This document shows positions 8,364 to 17,102 of a stretch of DNA of 64,000 nucleotides, piece by piece. Positions within the stretch are counted from its first letter, which is position 1, and each line of letters starts with the position of its first letter. The DNA comes from an uncultured Oscillospiraceae bacterium (GTDB lineage: Bacteria > Bacillota > Clostridia > Oscillospirales > Ruminococcaceae), in the NCBI GenBank assembly GCA_934464775.1, contig CAKSKG010000003.1:62001-126000 (forward strand). The letters are read 5' to 3'. A program made the translations under genes and the position numbers. The notes beneath the pieces are model-generated. The model was given only the letters and a program-made list of their open reading frames with translations, was not told the DNA's origin and did no database searches.

Positions 8364-8702
8364 ATGGATAAGATCAATGATACCCCCGTGAACGCTATGA
8401 AGGTGTCGGAGGAAGTTATCGCTTCGGTAGTCAGATTTGCTGTGGCGGACGTTGACGGTGTTGCTTCGCTGTGCGGAAAAAGAGCAAAGGCTTCCGATCA
8501 GAAGGGCGCTATCCGACTGAATCTTTCCGCCGAGTTTCCCGAGGTCACGGTAAAGGTCCTGCTGACGCCCAACTGCAAGGCAGATACGGTATGCAGAAAT
8601 ATCCAGAAGCGGGTCATAGATGATGTGCTTTCAATGACGGGCATTGCCCTCAGCAAGGTGAACGTGATCGTAAGCGGCATAATGCAGACCGCTGCGGTGT
8701 AA
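8364..8702 (+). CDS. Asp23/Gls24 family protein
   Basis: Protein of 112 residues from the Asp23 (DUF322) family, which in Firmicutes is linked to cell-envelope homeostasis. Supporting segments are ISEEVIASV-like MKVSEEVIASVVRFAVADVDGVASL near the N-terminus, a central VTVKVLLTPNCKADTV, and a C-terminal amphipathic region NIQKRVIDDVLSMTG. No signal or membrane helix. Placement between spoIIIAH and nusB is common in clostridia. Confidence 0.9.
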   Translation: MDKINDTPVNAMKVSEEVIASVVRFAVADVDGVASLCGKRAKASDQKGAIRLNLSAEFPEVTVKVLLTPNCKADTVCRNIQKRVIDDVLSMTGIALSKVNVIVSGIMQTAAV

Positions 8703-8797
8703 AAAATAATAATGCGGAATGCAGGCTTTCTGAAAAGAAATTTTCTCAAGGCTTGCTTTTCTGCGTTTCAATACAAATTATCAGAGAGGAAAAGAAA

Positions 8798-9292
8798 ATG
8801 AAAAGAAGTGAAATCAGAGAAGCAGCATTTATGCTTATTTTTGAGAAGCTCTTCCGTCCCGAATGCTCCTGCGATGAGATCATCGAAGCCGCAAAGGAAA
8901 CAGGCACATTTGAGTTTTATCCCGTACCAGTAACAGATGAGGAGCAGGAAGAAGCGGAAACAGCCGAAAACAAAGGCGATCCCGCAGGTGCTGCCGAGGT
9001 TGAAAAGCTCTTCAGAGGCGTTGTTTCAAAGCAGGAGGAGCTTGATGAGATAATTTCCGGATACAGCAACAAGCGTCAGGTTTCCCGTATCGCAAAGGTA
9101 AGCCTTACAGTGCTGCGTCTTGCTATCTATGAGATACTTTACTGCGACAAGGTCCCCACAAACGTGGCTATCAGCGAGGCTGTAAATCTTACAAAGAAAT
9201 ATGCCCTCGATCCTGAGGTAAAGCTTGTAAACGGCATTCTGGGCGCATATTCACGTGCTTCGGCTGCCGAAAAGTCAGAGGATAAAGACTGA
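8798..9292 (+). CDS. nusB: Transcription antitermination factor NusB
   Basis: RNA-binding factor that with NusE binds boxA and supports rRNA antitermination. The start at 8798 (MKRSEIREAAFMLIFEKLF) has GAGAGGAAAAG upstream; an upstream in-frame ATG at 8753 lacks one. At 164 residues it is a little longer than usual because of an acidic insert (EEQEEAETAENKGD, about residues 46-60). The helical core is typical: VSRIAKVSLTVLRLAIYEIL, VPTNVAISEAVNLTKKYA, then the C-terminal FVNGILG-type motif as LVNGILGAYSR. Confidence 0.95.
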   Translation: MKRSEIREAAFMLIFEKLFRPECSCDEIIEAAKETGTFEFYPVPVTDEEQEEAETAENKGDPAGAAEVEKLFRGVVSKQEELDEIISGYSNKRQVSRIAKVSLTVLRLAIYEILYCDKVPTNVAISEAVNLTKKYALDPEVKLVNGILGAYSRASAAEKSEDKD

Positions 9293-10260
9293 TGCCGAAA
9301 TTTCTGGGGATAGACACCAGCAATTACACTACCTCCGCCGCAGTATATGACAGCGAAAGCGGAAGTGTAGTTCAGCAGAAAATGCTCCTGCCCGTTAAAG
9401 AGGGACAGAAAGGTCTGCGCCAGAGCGATGCAGTTTTTCATCATACGGTGCAGCTGCCGCAGGTGATAGACAGGCTTTCCGAGGAATGCGATATCTCCGA
9501 TATAGCGGCGATAGGCGTTTCAACTGCTCCGAGAGGGGCGGAAGGCTCATATATGCCCTGCTTTTTATGCGGAGAGGGACTTGCCGAATGCCTCGGCAGA
9601 GCAATGAAGCTGCCTGTTTACAGGACAAGCCACCAGTGCGGACATATCCTTGCGGCTTTATATTCGGCGGATAAGTTTTCGCTGCTGAATAGCGAATTTG
9701 CCGCATTTCATATAAGCGGAGGAACTACCGACTGTCTTTTCTGCCGTCCCGATGATGAAAAGGTGCTGTACATAACCGAAACGGGAACTTCCCTTGATCT
9801 TAAAGGCGGTCAGCTTGTTGACAGGACAGGGCTTATGCTGGGACTGAAATTCCCTTGCGGACCTCAGCTTGAAAAGCTGGCGCTGGAAAGCAAGGCTTCG
9901 CCGAAAAAGCTGGGTATCAGACCTGTTATGAAAGAGGGCAGCTGCTGTCTTTCGGGCTTTGAGAACAGATTCGGAAAAATGCTTGCCGACGGTGCGGACA
10001 GGGCGGATATTGCCCTTGCCTGCCTTTATGCGGTGGCATATTCGGCGGACGCCATGACGGAATATTCCGAGCAGCTCCACGGCAGGCTGCCGATAATATA
10101 TGCAGGCGGAGTTATGTCAAACAGTATTATCCGCAGCTATATGACGAAAAAGCGAGACAATGCATATTTTGCCGCTCCCGAATTTTCCTGTGACAATGCT
10201 GCGGGAACAGCTGTTTTTGCGGCTGTCAAGTCGGGAAGTATAAAATTGGAGAAAAAATAA
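9292..10260 (+). CDS. Kae1/TsaD-like protein (peptidase M22 family paralog)
   Basis: ASKHA-fold protein of 322 residues related to TsaD, the threonylcarbamoyl-adenosine enzyme, but in the divergent clostridial subfamily often labelled O-sialoglycoprotein endopeptidase. It begins MPKFLGIDTSNYTTSAAVYD (nucleotide-binding loop), has a possible metal motif HQCGH near residue 109, ISGGTTDCLF near 141, and a closing YAGGVMSN. It overlaps the nusB stop by one base. True TsaD is probably encoded elsewhere; I do not claim t6A synthesis for this one. Confidence 0.8.
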   Translation: MPKFLGIDTSNYTTSAAVYDSESGSVVQQKMLLPVKEGQKGLRQSDAVFHHTVQLPQVIDRLSEECDISDIAAIGVSTAPRGAEGSYMPCFLCGEGLAECLGRAMKLPVYRTSHQCGHILAALYSADKFSLLNSEFAAFHISGGTTDCLFCRPDDEKVLYITETGTSLDLKGGQLVDRTGLMLGLKFPCGPQLEKLALESKASPKKLGIRPVMKEGSCCLSGFENRFGKMLADGADRADIALACLYAVAYSADAMTEYSEQLHGRLPIIYAGGVMSNSIIRSYMTKKRDNAYFAAPEFSCDNAAGTAVFAAVKSGSIKLEKK

Positions 10261-10262
10261 TT

Positions 10263-11447
10263 ATGAGTCTTACCGTAACGGTATCGCAGCTTAACGCTTA
10301 TACTGCATCGATATTCAAGGAAAACAAGAATTTCCGCAGCATAATGGTAAGGGGCGAGATATCGGGTTTTGTGAACTACACAAAATCGGGACATTTCTAT
10401 TTTACGCTGAAAGAGGGCGGAGCTGCCGTAAAGGCTGTGATGTTCAGCAGATATGCTTCGGCGCTGCGGTTCATGCCCGAAAACGGCATGAATGTTGTTG
10501 TTTCCGCAAGCGTTGAGGTATATGAAAGGGACGGAGTTTATCAGCTTTACGTTTCCGATATGATACCCGACGGCATCGGTTCGATGTATCTTGCGGTTGA
10601 GCAGCTGAAAGCACGTCTTGCGGAAGAGGGATATTTCAGCGAAGCATATAAGAAGCCGATACCGAGATTTCCGTCAAAAATAGGAATAGTCACATCTCCC
10701 GAGGCTGCGGCTCTGAGAGATATAATACAGATACTCGGCAGAAGATATCCTGCCGCGGAAGCTGTGCTTTTTCCGTGCATGGTGCAGGGAACGACTGCTC
10801 CGAAGTCGATAGCGCAGGCTCTTTCCATAGCCGACAGGAGCGGCTGTGATGTTATCATCTGCGGAAGGGGCGGCGGTTCTCCCGAGGATCTTATGGCTTA
10901 TAACACGGAGATCGTCGCAAAAGCTATATTTGACTGCGAAACGCCTGTTATTTCCGCTGTGGGTCATGAGACAGACACATCTATATCCGATTATGTTGCG
11001 GATCTGCGTGCGCCTACGCCCTCTGCGGCGGCGGAGCTTGCTGTTCCGCTTATGTCCGATCTGCTCGATGAGCTGGACAAGCTGTCCGATGGGCTGAATA
11101 ACGGCATTGAAGCATATATTCACCGTCAGGAGATGTACACCGACAGTCTTGAAAAAAGGCTGGAGCTGCTCTCGCCGGAAAAAAGGCTGGGCAGTGCGGA
11201 AGAAAAGCTTGATATATGTGAAAAAAGACTGAATGAAGCTATCGCAAAGAGACTTGAAAGGGAAGAACTGCGCTTTTCGTCGCTGGCTTCCTCGCTGGAC
11301 GCATTAAGTCCGCTGAAGGTCATGACAAGGGGATATTCCATTGTCTATAAGGACGGAAAAGCCGTAAGCTCTTCGTCCGAGCTTTTGTCGGGGGACAGGA
11401 TCAATATTCATCTTTCCGACGGAGAGGTCAATGCGGAAGTTTTATAA
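10263..11447 (+). CDS. xseA: Exodeoxyribonuclease VII large subunit
   Basis: Catalytic subunit of ExoVII, which degrades single-stranded DNA to oligonucleotides. The N-terminal OB fold covers about residues 1-100 (VRGEISGFVNYTKSGHFYFTLK). The catalytic domain carries IGIVTSPEAAALRDI, ICGRGGGSPEDLMAYN and SAVGHETDTSISDYVADLRAPTPSAAAE, and a coiled-coil region follows to the end. At 394 residues it is somewhat shorter than E. coli XseA. It lies 2 bases after the Kae1-like gene and 18 before xseB. Confidence 0.97.
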   Translation: MSLTVTVSQLNAYTASIFKENKNFRSIMVRGEISGFVNYTKSGHFYFTLKEGGAAVKAVMFSRYASALRFMPENGMNVVVSASVEVYERDGVYQLYVSDMIPDGIGSMYLAVEQLKARLAEEGYFSEAYKKPIPRFPSKIGIVTSPEAAALRDIIQILGRRYPAAEAVLFPCMVQGTTAPKSIAQALSIADRSGCDVIICGRGGGSPEDLMAYNTEIVAKAIFDCETPVISAVGHETDTSISDYVADLRAPTPSAAAELAVPLMSDLLDELDKLSDGLNNGIEAYIHRQEMYTDSLEKRLELLSPEKRLGSAEEKLDICEKRLNEAIAKRLEREELRFSSLASSLDALSPLKVMTRGYSIVYKDGKAVSSSSELLSGDRINIHLSDGEVNAEVL

Positions 11448-11465
11448 GCTTGAAAGGAAAATAAA

Positions 11466-11651
11466 ATGTCATACGAAGAATCCGTAAAAAAGGTTGAAGA
11501 AATAATCGCACAGCTTTCGGGAAATGAGCTTCCTCTTGACAAGGCTGTGGATATGTATAAATCGGGAATGGATCAGCTGACAGCCTGCCGTGCGGCGCTG
11601 GAAAATGCGAAGCTTACCGTTACCGAATGGAAAGAAAAGTCTGCGGAATGA
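11466..11651 (+). CDS. xseB: Exodeoxyribonuclease VII small subunit
   Basis: Small helical subunit of ExoVII, 61 residues, with the diagnostic YEESVKKVEEIIAQLSGNELPLD start and KAVDMYKSGM. It binds the coiled coils of XseA. The ribosome site GAAAGGAAA precedes the ATG. It lies directly after xseA and before ispA, the usual order. Confidence 0.96.
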   Translation: MSYEESVKKVEEIIAQLSGNELPLDKAVDMYKSGMDQLTACRAALENAKLTVTEWKEKSAE

Positions 11652-11667
11652 CCGCAGGGAGATAATT

Positions 11668-12564
11668 ATGAATGCAGAAAACAAACAGCGCCTTGAAAGC
11701 TATGCGAAAGCGGCTGAAAAGCGCCTTGACGAATATAAAATAAAATACGGCGGCAGCAGCGGAGATTATCAGCATGAGATAACCGAAGCTATGTGGTATT
11801 CGCTGTCGTCGGGCGGAAAGCGTATCAGACCCGTGCTTGCAATGGGCTTCTGCCGTATGTGCGGCGGAAAAGCGGAGGACGTACTGACTGCTGCCGCCGC
11901 TGTTGAGATGATACATACATTTTCACTTATACATGACGATCTGCCATGTATGGACAATGATGATATGCGCAGGGGACGTCCGTCCTGTCACAAGGCGTTC
12001 CGTGAGGATACGGCTCTGCTGGCGGGAGATGCTCTGGAAAATCTGGCATATCAGGTGATCGCCGATGATGAGCTGCTTTCGGCGGAAAAAAAGGTGAAGC
12101 TTATTGCTGAGCTTGGCCGTGCCGTGGGAACTGACGGAATGATCGGCGGACAGGTCATTGATATGTATAACGTAAACGGTGCGGAATTTCCCGATGACAA
12201 GCTGCTGAAAATGTATAAAATGAAAACCTCGGCGCTGCTGAAAGCTGCCTGCCGAATGGGCTGCATATGCGCAGGAGCATATGACAGGCTTGATGCGGCG
12301 GGAAGATATGCGGACGCACTTGGTCTTGCGTTCCAGATAATCGACGATATTCTTGACATAAACGGCGATGAAGCGCAGCTCGGAAAGCCTGTGGGCAGCG
12401 ACGCCGAGATCGGCAAATGCACCTATGCCGCCGTTCACGGTATCGAAAAATCCGAAGAGCTTGCGGCAAAGCTTACTGCGGAAGCGGAGCATGAGCTGTC
12501 CGCTTTTTCGGACAACAGCTTTATCTCCGAGCTGACGGAAATGCTGCTTTACAGACAAAAATAA
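11668..12564 (+). CDS. ispA: Polyprenyl (farnesyl) diphosphate synthase
   Basis: Head-to-tail prenyl transferase joining IPP units to DMAPP and GPP. The start at 11668 (MNAENKQRLESYAKAAEK) has AGGGAG upstream and yields 298 residues, the normal size. Motifs: GGKRIRPVL, the first Asp-rich motif DDLPCMDNDDMRRGRPS (DDxxxxD form), and the second FQIIDDILD. It follows xseAB and precedes dxs, so end product and first MEP enzyme are encoded close together. Confidence 0.95.
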   Translation: MNAENKQRLESYAKAAEKRLDEYKIKYGGSSGDYQHEITEAMWYSLSSGGKRIRPVLAMGFCRMCGGKAEDVLTAAAAVEMIHTFSLIHDDLPCMDNDDMRRGRPSCHKAFREDTALLAGDALENLAYQVIADDELLSAEKKVKLIAELGRAVGTDGMIGGQVIDMYNVNGAEFPDDKLLKMYKMKTSALLKAACRMGCICAGAYDRLDAAGRYADALGLAFQIIDDILDINGDEAQLGKPVGSDAEIGKCTYAAVHGIEKSEELAAKLTAEAEHELSAFSDNSFISELTEMLLYRQK

Positions 12565-12587
12565 AAATGCTGAAAGGATTGATCGCA

Positions 12588-13061
12588 ATGAATAAGATTG
12601 AGTATAATTATGTGCTCATAACGGCGTGTCTTTCGTGGTTCCTCGCCCAGATAATAAAGACGATCATCGTTCTTATCAGAACGAAAAAATTTAATTTTGA
12701 AAGGCTTTTCGGTCCGGGAGGAATGCCCAGCGGACATTCCGCAATGGTTTGCTCGGCGGCGCTTGCGGTATCAAGAAAATGCGGCATTGGCTCCACCGAA
12801 TTTGCGATCATGTTCCTGCTGGCGCTTATCGTTATGTATGATGCAATGGGAGTTCGCCGTTCCGCAGGAATGCACGCTCATGAGATCAATCTTATGAAGA
12901 GGATAATCAAGGAGGAGCGTCCCGATGCCTTTGAGGAAGCTCAGAAGTCCAAAAAGAAGCAGAAGGAGCTTAAAGAGATCCTTGGTCATACTCCTCTTGA
13001 AGTTCTCAGCGGAGCTATGCTGGGAATAATCATGGCGCTTATTATGCCCATGAACATATGA
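12588..13061 (+). CDS. Divergent PAP2-family membrane protein (DUF212)
   Basis: Membrane protein of 157 residues from the divergent PAP2/acid-phosphatase family. It has three or four hydrophobic helices and the family motifs GGMPSGHSAMVCS and RRSAGMHAHEIN, with a C-terminal LGHTPLEVLSGAMLG. These resemble the phosphatase signature, but substrates are unknown. I chose the ATG at 12588 (AAAGGA, 10-base spacer) rather than one 21 bases upstream, which has no site. It lies between ispA and dxs, where a lipid or prenyl phosphate role is plausible but unproven. Confidence 0.88.
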   Translation: MNKIEYNYVLITACLSWFLAQIIKTIIVLIRTKKFNFERLFGPGGMPSGHSAMVCSAALAVSRKCGIGSTEFAIMFLLALIVMYDAMGVRRSAGMHAHEINLMKRIIKEERPDAFEEAQKSKKKQKELKEILGHTPLEVLSGAMLGIIMALIMPMNI

Positions 13062-13088
13062 TAAGCAGTTACGGAGCGTTACAGCTTT

Positions 13089-14936
13089 ATGAATAACAAC
13101 GAAAACAATAATATACGTCTTGAAGACCTTGAACTGCCCTCCGATCTTAAAAAGCTGGATATCGGTCAGTGCAGACAGCTCTGCCGACAGATACGCAGGA
13201 TACTTGTCCGCACGGTTTCCGAAAACGGCGGACATCTTGCATCAAATCTGGGAACGGTGGAGCTTACAATGTCGCTGCACAGGGTGTTCGATACTCCCGA
13301 TGATAAGATCGTATGGGACGTGGGACATCAGGCGTATACTCACAAGTTACTGACAGGCAGACTCTCCGAATTCGGAACGATACGCCGTGAAAACGGACTT
13401 TCGGGCTTTGCACGCCCCTCGGAATCGGAGCATGATGCTTTTATCAGCGGTCACAGCAGCACGTCTGTTTCGGCAGCCTGCGGCATTGCCCGTGCAATGA
13501 AGCTGAACGGTGACAATGAACACAGTGTTGTTGCCGTAATGGGCGACGGTGCTTTTACAGGCGGCGAGGCTTATGAGGGGCTGAACAACGCCTCGAAGGA
13601 TCTTGATAATCTGATAATCGTTCTCAATAACAACGAGATGTCCATATCAAAAAATGTAGGCGCTGTTGCGAAATATCTTACATCTATCCGAGGACGGGAA
13701 AAATATATCAGCACCAAACAGCGCACAGCGGAGCTGCTTGAAAAAATACCTGTCGTGGGAAAGCCTGTTATTGATGCAGTGCAGCTTTCAAAATCCATGC
13801 TGAAATGGTTTCTCTATCATTCTACTATGTTCGAGGATCTGGGATTTGTATATCTTGGACCTGTTGACGGTCATGATATAGCTGCGCTGGACGAGGTTTT
13901 CCGTGCGGCAAAGAAGATACAGGCACCTGTTTTCATACATGTAAACACTGTAAAGGGAAAAGGTTTCCAGCCTGCGGAGAAAAATCCGGGAGCATTCCAC
14001 GGGGTAAGCGCATATGATCTGAAATACGGCAATCCCGAGGTAATCACCGATGACAGCTTTTCGGCGGTTTTCGGCAGGGAGATAACGGCAATGGCTGACA
14101 GTGACGAGCGCATCTGCGCAGTTACAGCCGCCATGAAATACGGAACCGGGCTGCAATATTTTGCGGCGGATCACCCCGACAGATTTTTTGATGTAGGTAT
14201 CGCCGAGCAGCACGCAGTGACCTTCTGCGGCGGACTTGCATCAATGGGAAAGCTGCCTGTTTTCTCGGTCTATTCCAGCTTTTTGCAGCGTGCCTACGAT
14301 CAGGTGATACATGATATTGCCATTTCGGGTGAGCATATCGTGCTGGCTGTTGACCGTGCGGGAATAGTCGGCGAGGACGGAGAGACTCATCAGGGAATAT
14401 TCGATGTTCCCATGCTTACCTCGATACCGAATGTTACTGTTTATTCACCGTCGGATTATGCCGAGCTGAAAAAATGTCTGCATAAGGCGGTCTATGATAC
14501 CGAATGTGCGGCTGTTGTAAGATATCCGAGAGGAAAAGGCTCTGTCGGCGATGAAAAGGCTGAATATTCCGATTATATATTTACCGACAACGGCAGCGGC
14601 ATTCTTGCCGTTACCTACGGCAGGATATATGAAAATATCTGCGGAAACAAAAATGCGGATATTTTAAAGCTTGTGAAGATACAGCCGCTCAACGAAAATA
14701 TATATGATATCTGCATGAAGCATAAAAAAATTGTTATTTTTGAGGAGGCTCTGAAAAAAGGTTCGGTTGGCGAGCATATAGCTGCCGAGCTTGCGGAGCG
14801 TGGCTTTGACGGCAGAATATATATCAGGGCTATCGGCGATTTTGTGAAGCAGGCTTCCGTTGATTCAGCACTGTCGGCACTCGGACTTGACAGCAGCGGC
14901 ATGAACGGTCTTATTGATTCTCTGAAAGGAAAATGA
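13089..14936 (+). CDS. dxs: 1-deoxy-D-xylulose-5-phosphate synthase
   Basis: Thiamine-diphosphate enzyme condensing pyruvate and glyceraldehyde 3-phosphate, first step of the MEP pathway. The 615-residue protein carries GDGAFTGGEAYEGLNNA, the ThDP/metal motif ending in NNNEMSISKNVG, and the transketolase-like pyrimidine domain with DVGIAEQHAVTFCGGLASMG. The C-terminal domain includes the typical EEALKKGSVGEHIAAEL. It forms a tight run with tlyA and nadK. Confidence 0.97.
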   Translation: MNNNENNNIRLEDLELPSDLKKLDIGQCRQLCRQIRRILVRTVSENGGHLASNLGTVELTMSLHRVFDTPDDKIVWDVGHQAYTHKLLTGRLSEFGTIRRENGLSGFARPSESEHDAFISGHSSTSVSAACGIARAMKLNGDNEHSVVAVMGDGAFTGGEAYEGLNNASKDLDNLIIVLNNNEMSISKNVGAVAKYLTSIRGREKYISTKQRTAELLEKIPVVGKPVIDAVQLSKSMLKWFLYHSTMFEDLGFVYLGPVDGHDIAALDEVFRAAKKIQAPVFIHVNTVKGKGFQPAEKNPGAFHGVSAYDLKYGNPEVITDDSFSAVFGREITAMADSDERICAVTAAMKYGTGLQYFAADHPDRFFDVGIAEQHAVTFCGGLASMGKLPVFSVYSSFLQRAYDQVIHDIAISGEHIVLAVDRAGIVGEDGETHQGIFDVPMLTSIPNVTVYSPSDYAELKKCLHKAVYDTECAAVVRYPRGKGSVGDEKAEYSDYIFTDNGSGILAVTYGRIYENICGNKNADILKLVKIQPLNENIYDICMKHKKIVIFEEALKKGSVGEHIAAELAERGFDGRIYIRAIGDFVKQASVDSALSALGLDSSGMNGLIDSLKGK

Positions 14937-14940
14937 TACT

Positions 14941-15735
14941 ATGCGGCTGGACGCATATCTTGTGCAGAACGGACTGATAAAGGGACGTGAGCACGCAAAG
15001 GAGCTTATAAAAAGCGGCGGTGTCACCGTTAACGGAGCCGCAGTGAGCAAGCCCTCCGCAGAAATATCCGATACCGATGATGTATGTGTTGTGGGCGAAA
15101 CTCTTAAATATGTTGGCAGAGGCGGATTGAAGCTTGAAAAGGCAGTGAATGTGTTCGGCATAGACCTGAACGGCAGAAAATGCGCCGATTTCGGAGCTTC
15201 AACAGGCGGATTTACCGACTGTATGCTGCAAAACGGTGCAGCCTGCGTCTATGCCATAGATGTGGGGCACGGTCAGCTTGATGAAAAGATCGCCTCGGAC
15301 AGCCGAGTGATTAATATGGAGGGCACGAACATAAAGGACATCTCCGAATCCGACATAGGCGGGAAAGCTGATTTTATCGGCTGCGATGTATCGTTTATTT
15401 CGCTGAAGCTCATAATCCCGAAGATAGCCGAGGTGCTTTCCCATGAGGGAGAAGCCGCCGTGCTGATAAAGCCGCAGTTTGAATGCGGCAGGAGCGATAT
15501 AGGAAAGAACGGCATTGTCCGTTCGGAAAAGGTACATCTGCGTGTGCTGAACGAGATATCCGCTGCTTTTCAGGCGGTGGGACTTATTGCGGACAAGCTT
15601 GATTTTTCGCCTGTCTGCGGCGGCGACGGAAATATCGAATACATCTGCCATGCGGTATTTGCCGACAGGGCGGAGCGTATCGCTTATTATCCCGAAACGG
15701 TTGTAAAGGCGGCGTTTTCGGAGCTGAAAAAATAA
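14941..15735 (+). CDS. tlyA: TlyA family rRNA 2'-O-methyltransferase
   Basis: S4-domain plus FtsJ-like SAM methyltransferase; TlyA relatives methylate ribose in 16S and 23S rRNA. Residues 1-60 are the S4 domain (MRLDAYLVQNGLIKGREHAKELI). The SAM site is DFGASTGGFTDCMLQNGA at about residues 83-100 and the conserved VSFISLKLIIP follows. At 264 residues it has the family length. It begins 4 bases after dxs and is followed by nadK, a widespread gene order. Confidence 0.95.
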   Translation: MRLDAYLVQNGLIKGREHAKELIKSGGVTVNGAAVSKPSAEISDTDDVCVVGETLKYVGRGGLKLEKAVNVFGIDLNGRKCADFGASTGGFTDCMLQNGAACVYAIDVGHGQLDEKIASDSRVINMEGTNIKDISESDIGGKADFIGCDVSFISLKLIIPKIAEVLSHEGEAAVLIKPQFECGRSDIGKNGIVRSEKVHLRVLNEISAAFQAVGLIADKLDFSPVCGGDGNIEYICHAVFADRAERIAYYPETVVKAAFSELKK

Positions 15736-15753
15736 TGAAGGGAACAGGATAAA

Positions 15754-16605
15754 ATGACTGCTGCGGTATTTCCGAATTTTGAAAAAAAGAATGCGCTTGA
15801 AACGGCAATAACGGTCTGCCAGTGCCTTCATAATATGTGTATTAATATCGTTGCGGATAAAAAGTATGAAAAGTATCTTGGCGGCATGAAGTATATCCGT
15901 TTTGAAGATGTATCTGCCGCTGCGGATATCTGCGATGTGATGATAGTTATAGGCGGTGACGGTACTATCCTTGAATATTCGGAATGCGCCGCCGACAGGG
16001 AAAAGCCTCTGCTTGGCATAAATACAGGCAGGCTCGGCTTTATGGCTTCTATGGAAACCGATGAGCTTTACAACCTTTCAAAGCTGATAAGCGGCGATTA
16101 TGAGGTCGAGAACCGAATGATGCTGGACGCAGTGATAATCCATGCGGACGGCAGCCGTGAAAAATATTCGGCGCTGAATGATGTGGTGGTTTCACGTTCC
16201 TATGCCTGCATAACTGATTTTGACATTTCGGTCAGCGGACGGAATGTCAGCTCGCTCCGTGCGGACGGTGTGGTTTTCTCCACGCCCACAGGCTCCACGG
16301 CATATGCGCTCTCGGCAGGAGGCCCTATTCTTGAGCCATATCTTGACTGCATTGAGTTCACGCCTATCTGTCCCCATTCGCTTTCATCAAGGACGATGCT
16401 TTTTTCAACGATGCACAAGGTCACGGTAAGGCATTATTCCGACGACGGAGTATATTTCACCGTTGACGGAAAGCCGGGACACAGCGTTCTCGGCAGTGAT
16501 ATTATTGAGATATCAAAATCGGACAAATATCTTCGTCTGATAGATATAAAAGGTTTTTCGTTTTATGACGCAGTAAACAATAAGCTTATGCGCCCGATAA
16601 AATAG
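15754..16605 (+). CDS. nadK: NAD kinase
   Basis: ATP-dependent NAD+ phosphorylation to NADP+. The 283-residue protein contains IGGDGTILEYSE (the GGDG motif) at about residue 68, LGINTGRLGFMA, and the C-terminal DGVVFSTPTGSTAYALSAGGPI with the NADP-binding glycine-rich loop. Start context is GGAACAGG before the ATG. It sits between tlyA and argR. Confidence 0.97.
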   Translation: MTAAVFPNFEKKNALETAITVCQCLHNMCINIVADKKYEKYLGGMKYIRFEDVSAAADICDVMIVIGGDGTILEYSECAADREKPLLGINTGRLGFMASMETDELYNLSKLISGDYEVENRMMLDAVIIHADGSREKYSALNDVVVSRSYACITDFDISVSGRNVSSLRADGVVFSTPTGSTAYALSAGGPILEPYLDCIEFTPICPHSLSSRTMLFSTMHKVTVRHYSDDGVYFTVDGKPGHSVLGSDIIEISKSDKYLRLIDIKGFSFYDAVNNKLMRPIK

Positions 16606-16634
16606 TTTTTCTCTGAAAGGAATGAAAACAGACA

Positions 16635-17078
16635 TTGAAATCGGCAAGGCATGATGAAATAATCAGGATAATAAACGAAAATAAAGTAGATACTCAGGAA
16701 ATGCTTAGAAAGCTTCTTGAGGACAGAGGGATAGAGGTAACACAGGCAACGCTTTCACGCGATATGAGGGAGCTTAGGCTGAAAAAAGTATCTGCGGAGG
16801 GCGGCGGACAGCGCTATGCAGTCTCCGAAAACACGATACCCGATCTGCCGCAGCTGTTCACTGATTCGGTCTATGCTGCCGATCATGCGGTGAACACGGT
16901 GGTTTTCAGATGCAACACCGGAATGGCACAGGCAGCCTGTGCGGTGTTCGATCAGCTTAACTTCCGCAGCGTTGTGGGAACTATTGCAGGCGATGATACG
17001 ATATTTGTACTTATGCGTACCGCCGAAGAGGCGGCGGAGCTTTCCGACGAGATAAATTCTGCGGTCAGAAAGCAGTAA
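16635..17078 (+). CDS. argR: Arginine repressor ArgR/AhrC family
   Basis: Arginine-responsive regulator of 147 residues, with an N-terminal winged-helix domain including TQATLSRDMRELRLKKV at about residues 36-52, and a C-terminal hexamerisation/arginine domain with GTIAGDDTIFVLMRT. It starts at a TTG (16635) behind AAAGGAATG. Position between nadK and recN is the usual one in Firmicutes. Targets here could include arginine-derived polyamine genes, but I saw no clear ARG boxes. Confidence 0.95.
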   Translation: MKSARHDEIIRIINENKVDTQEMLRKLLEDRGIEVTQATLSRDMRELRLKKVSAEGGGQRYAVSENTIPDLPQLFTDSVYAADHAVNTVVFRCNTGMAQAACAVFDQLNFRSVVGTIAGDDTIFVLMRTAEEAAELSDEINSAVRKQ

Positions 17079-17102
17079 ATTTTTCAGAAAGGAGCGGTCA
17101 GC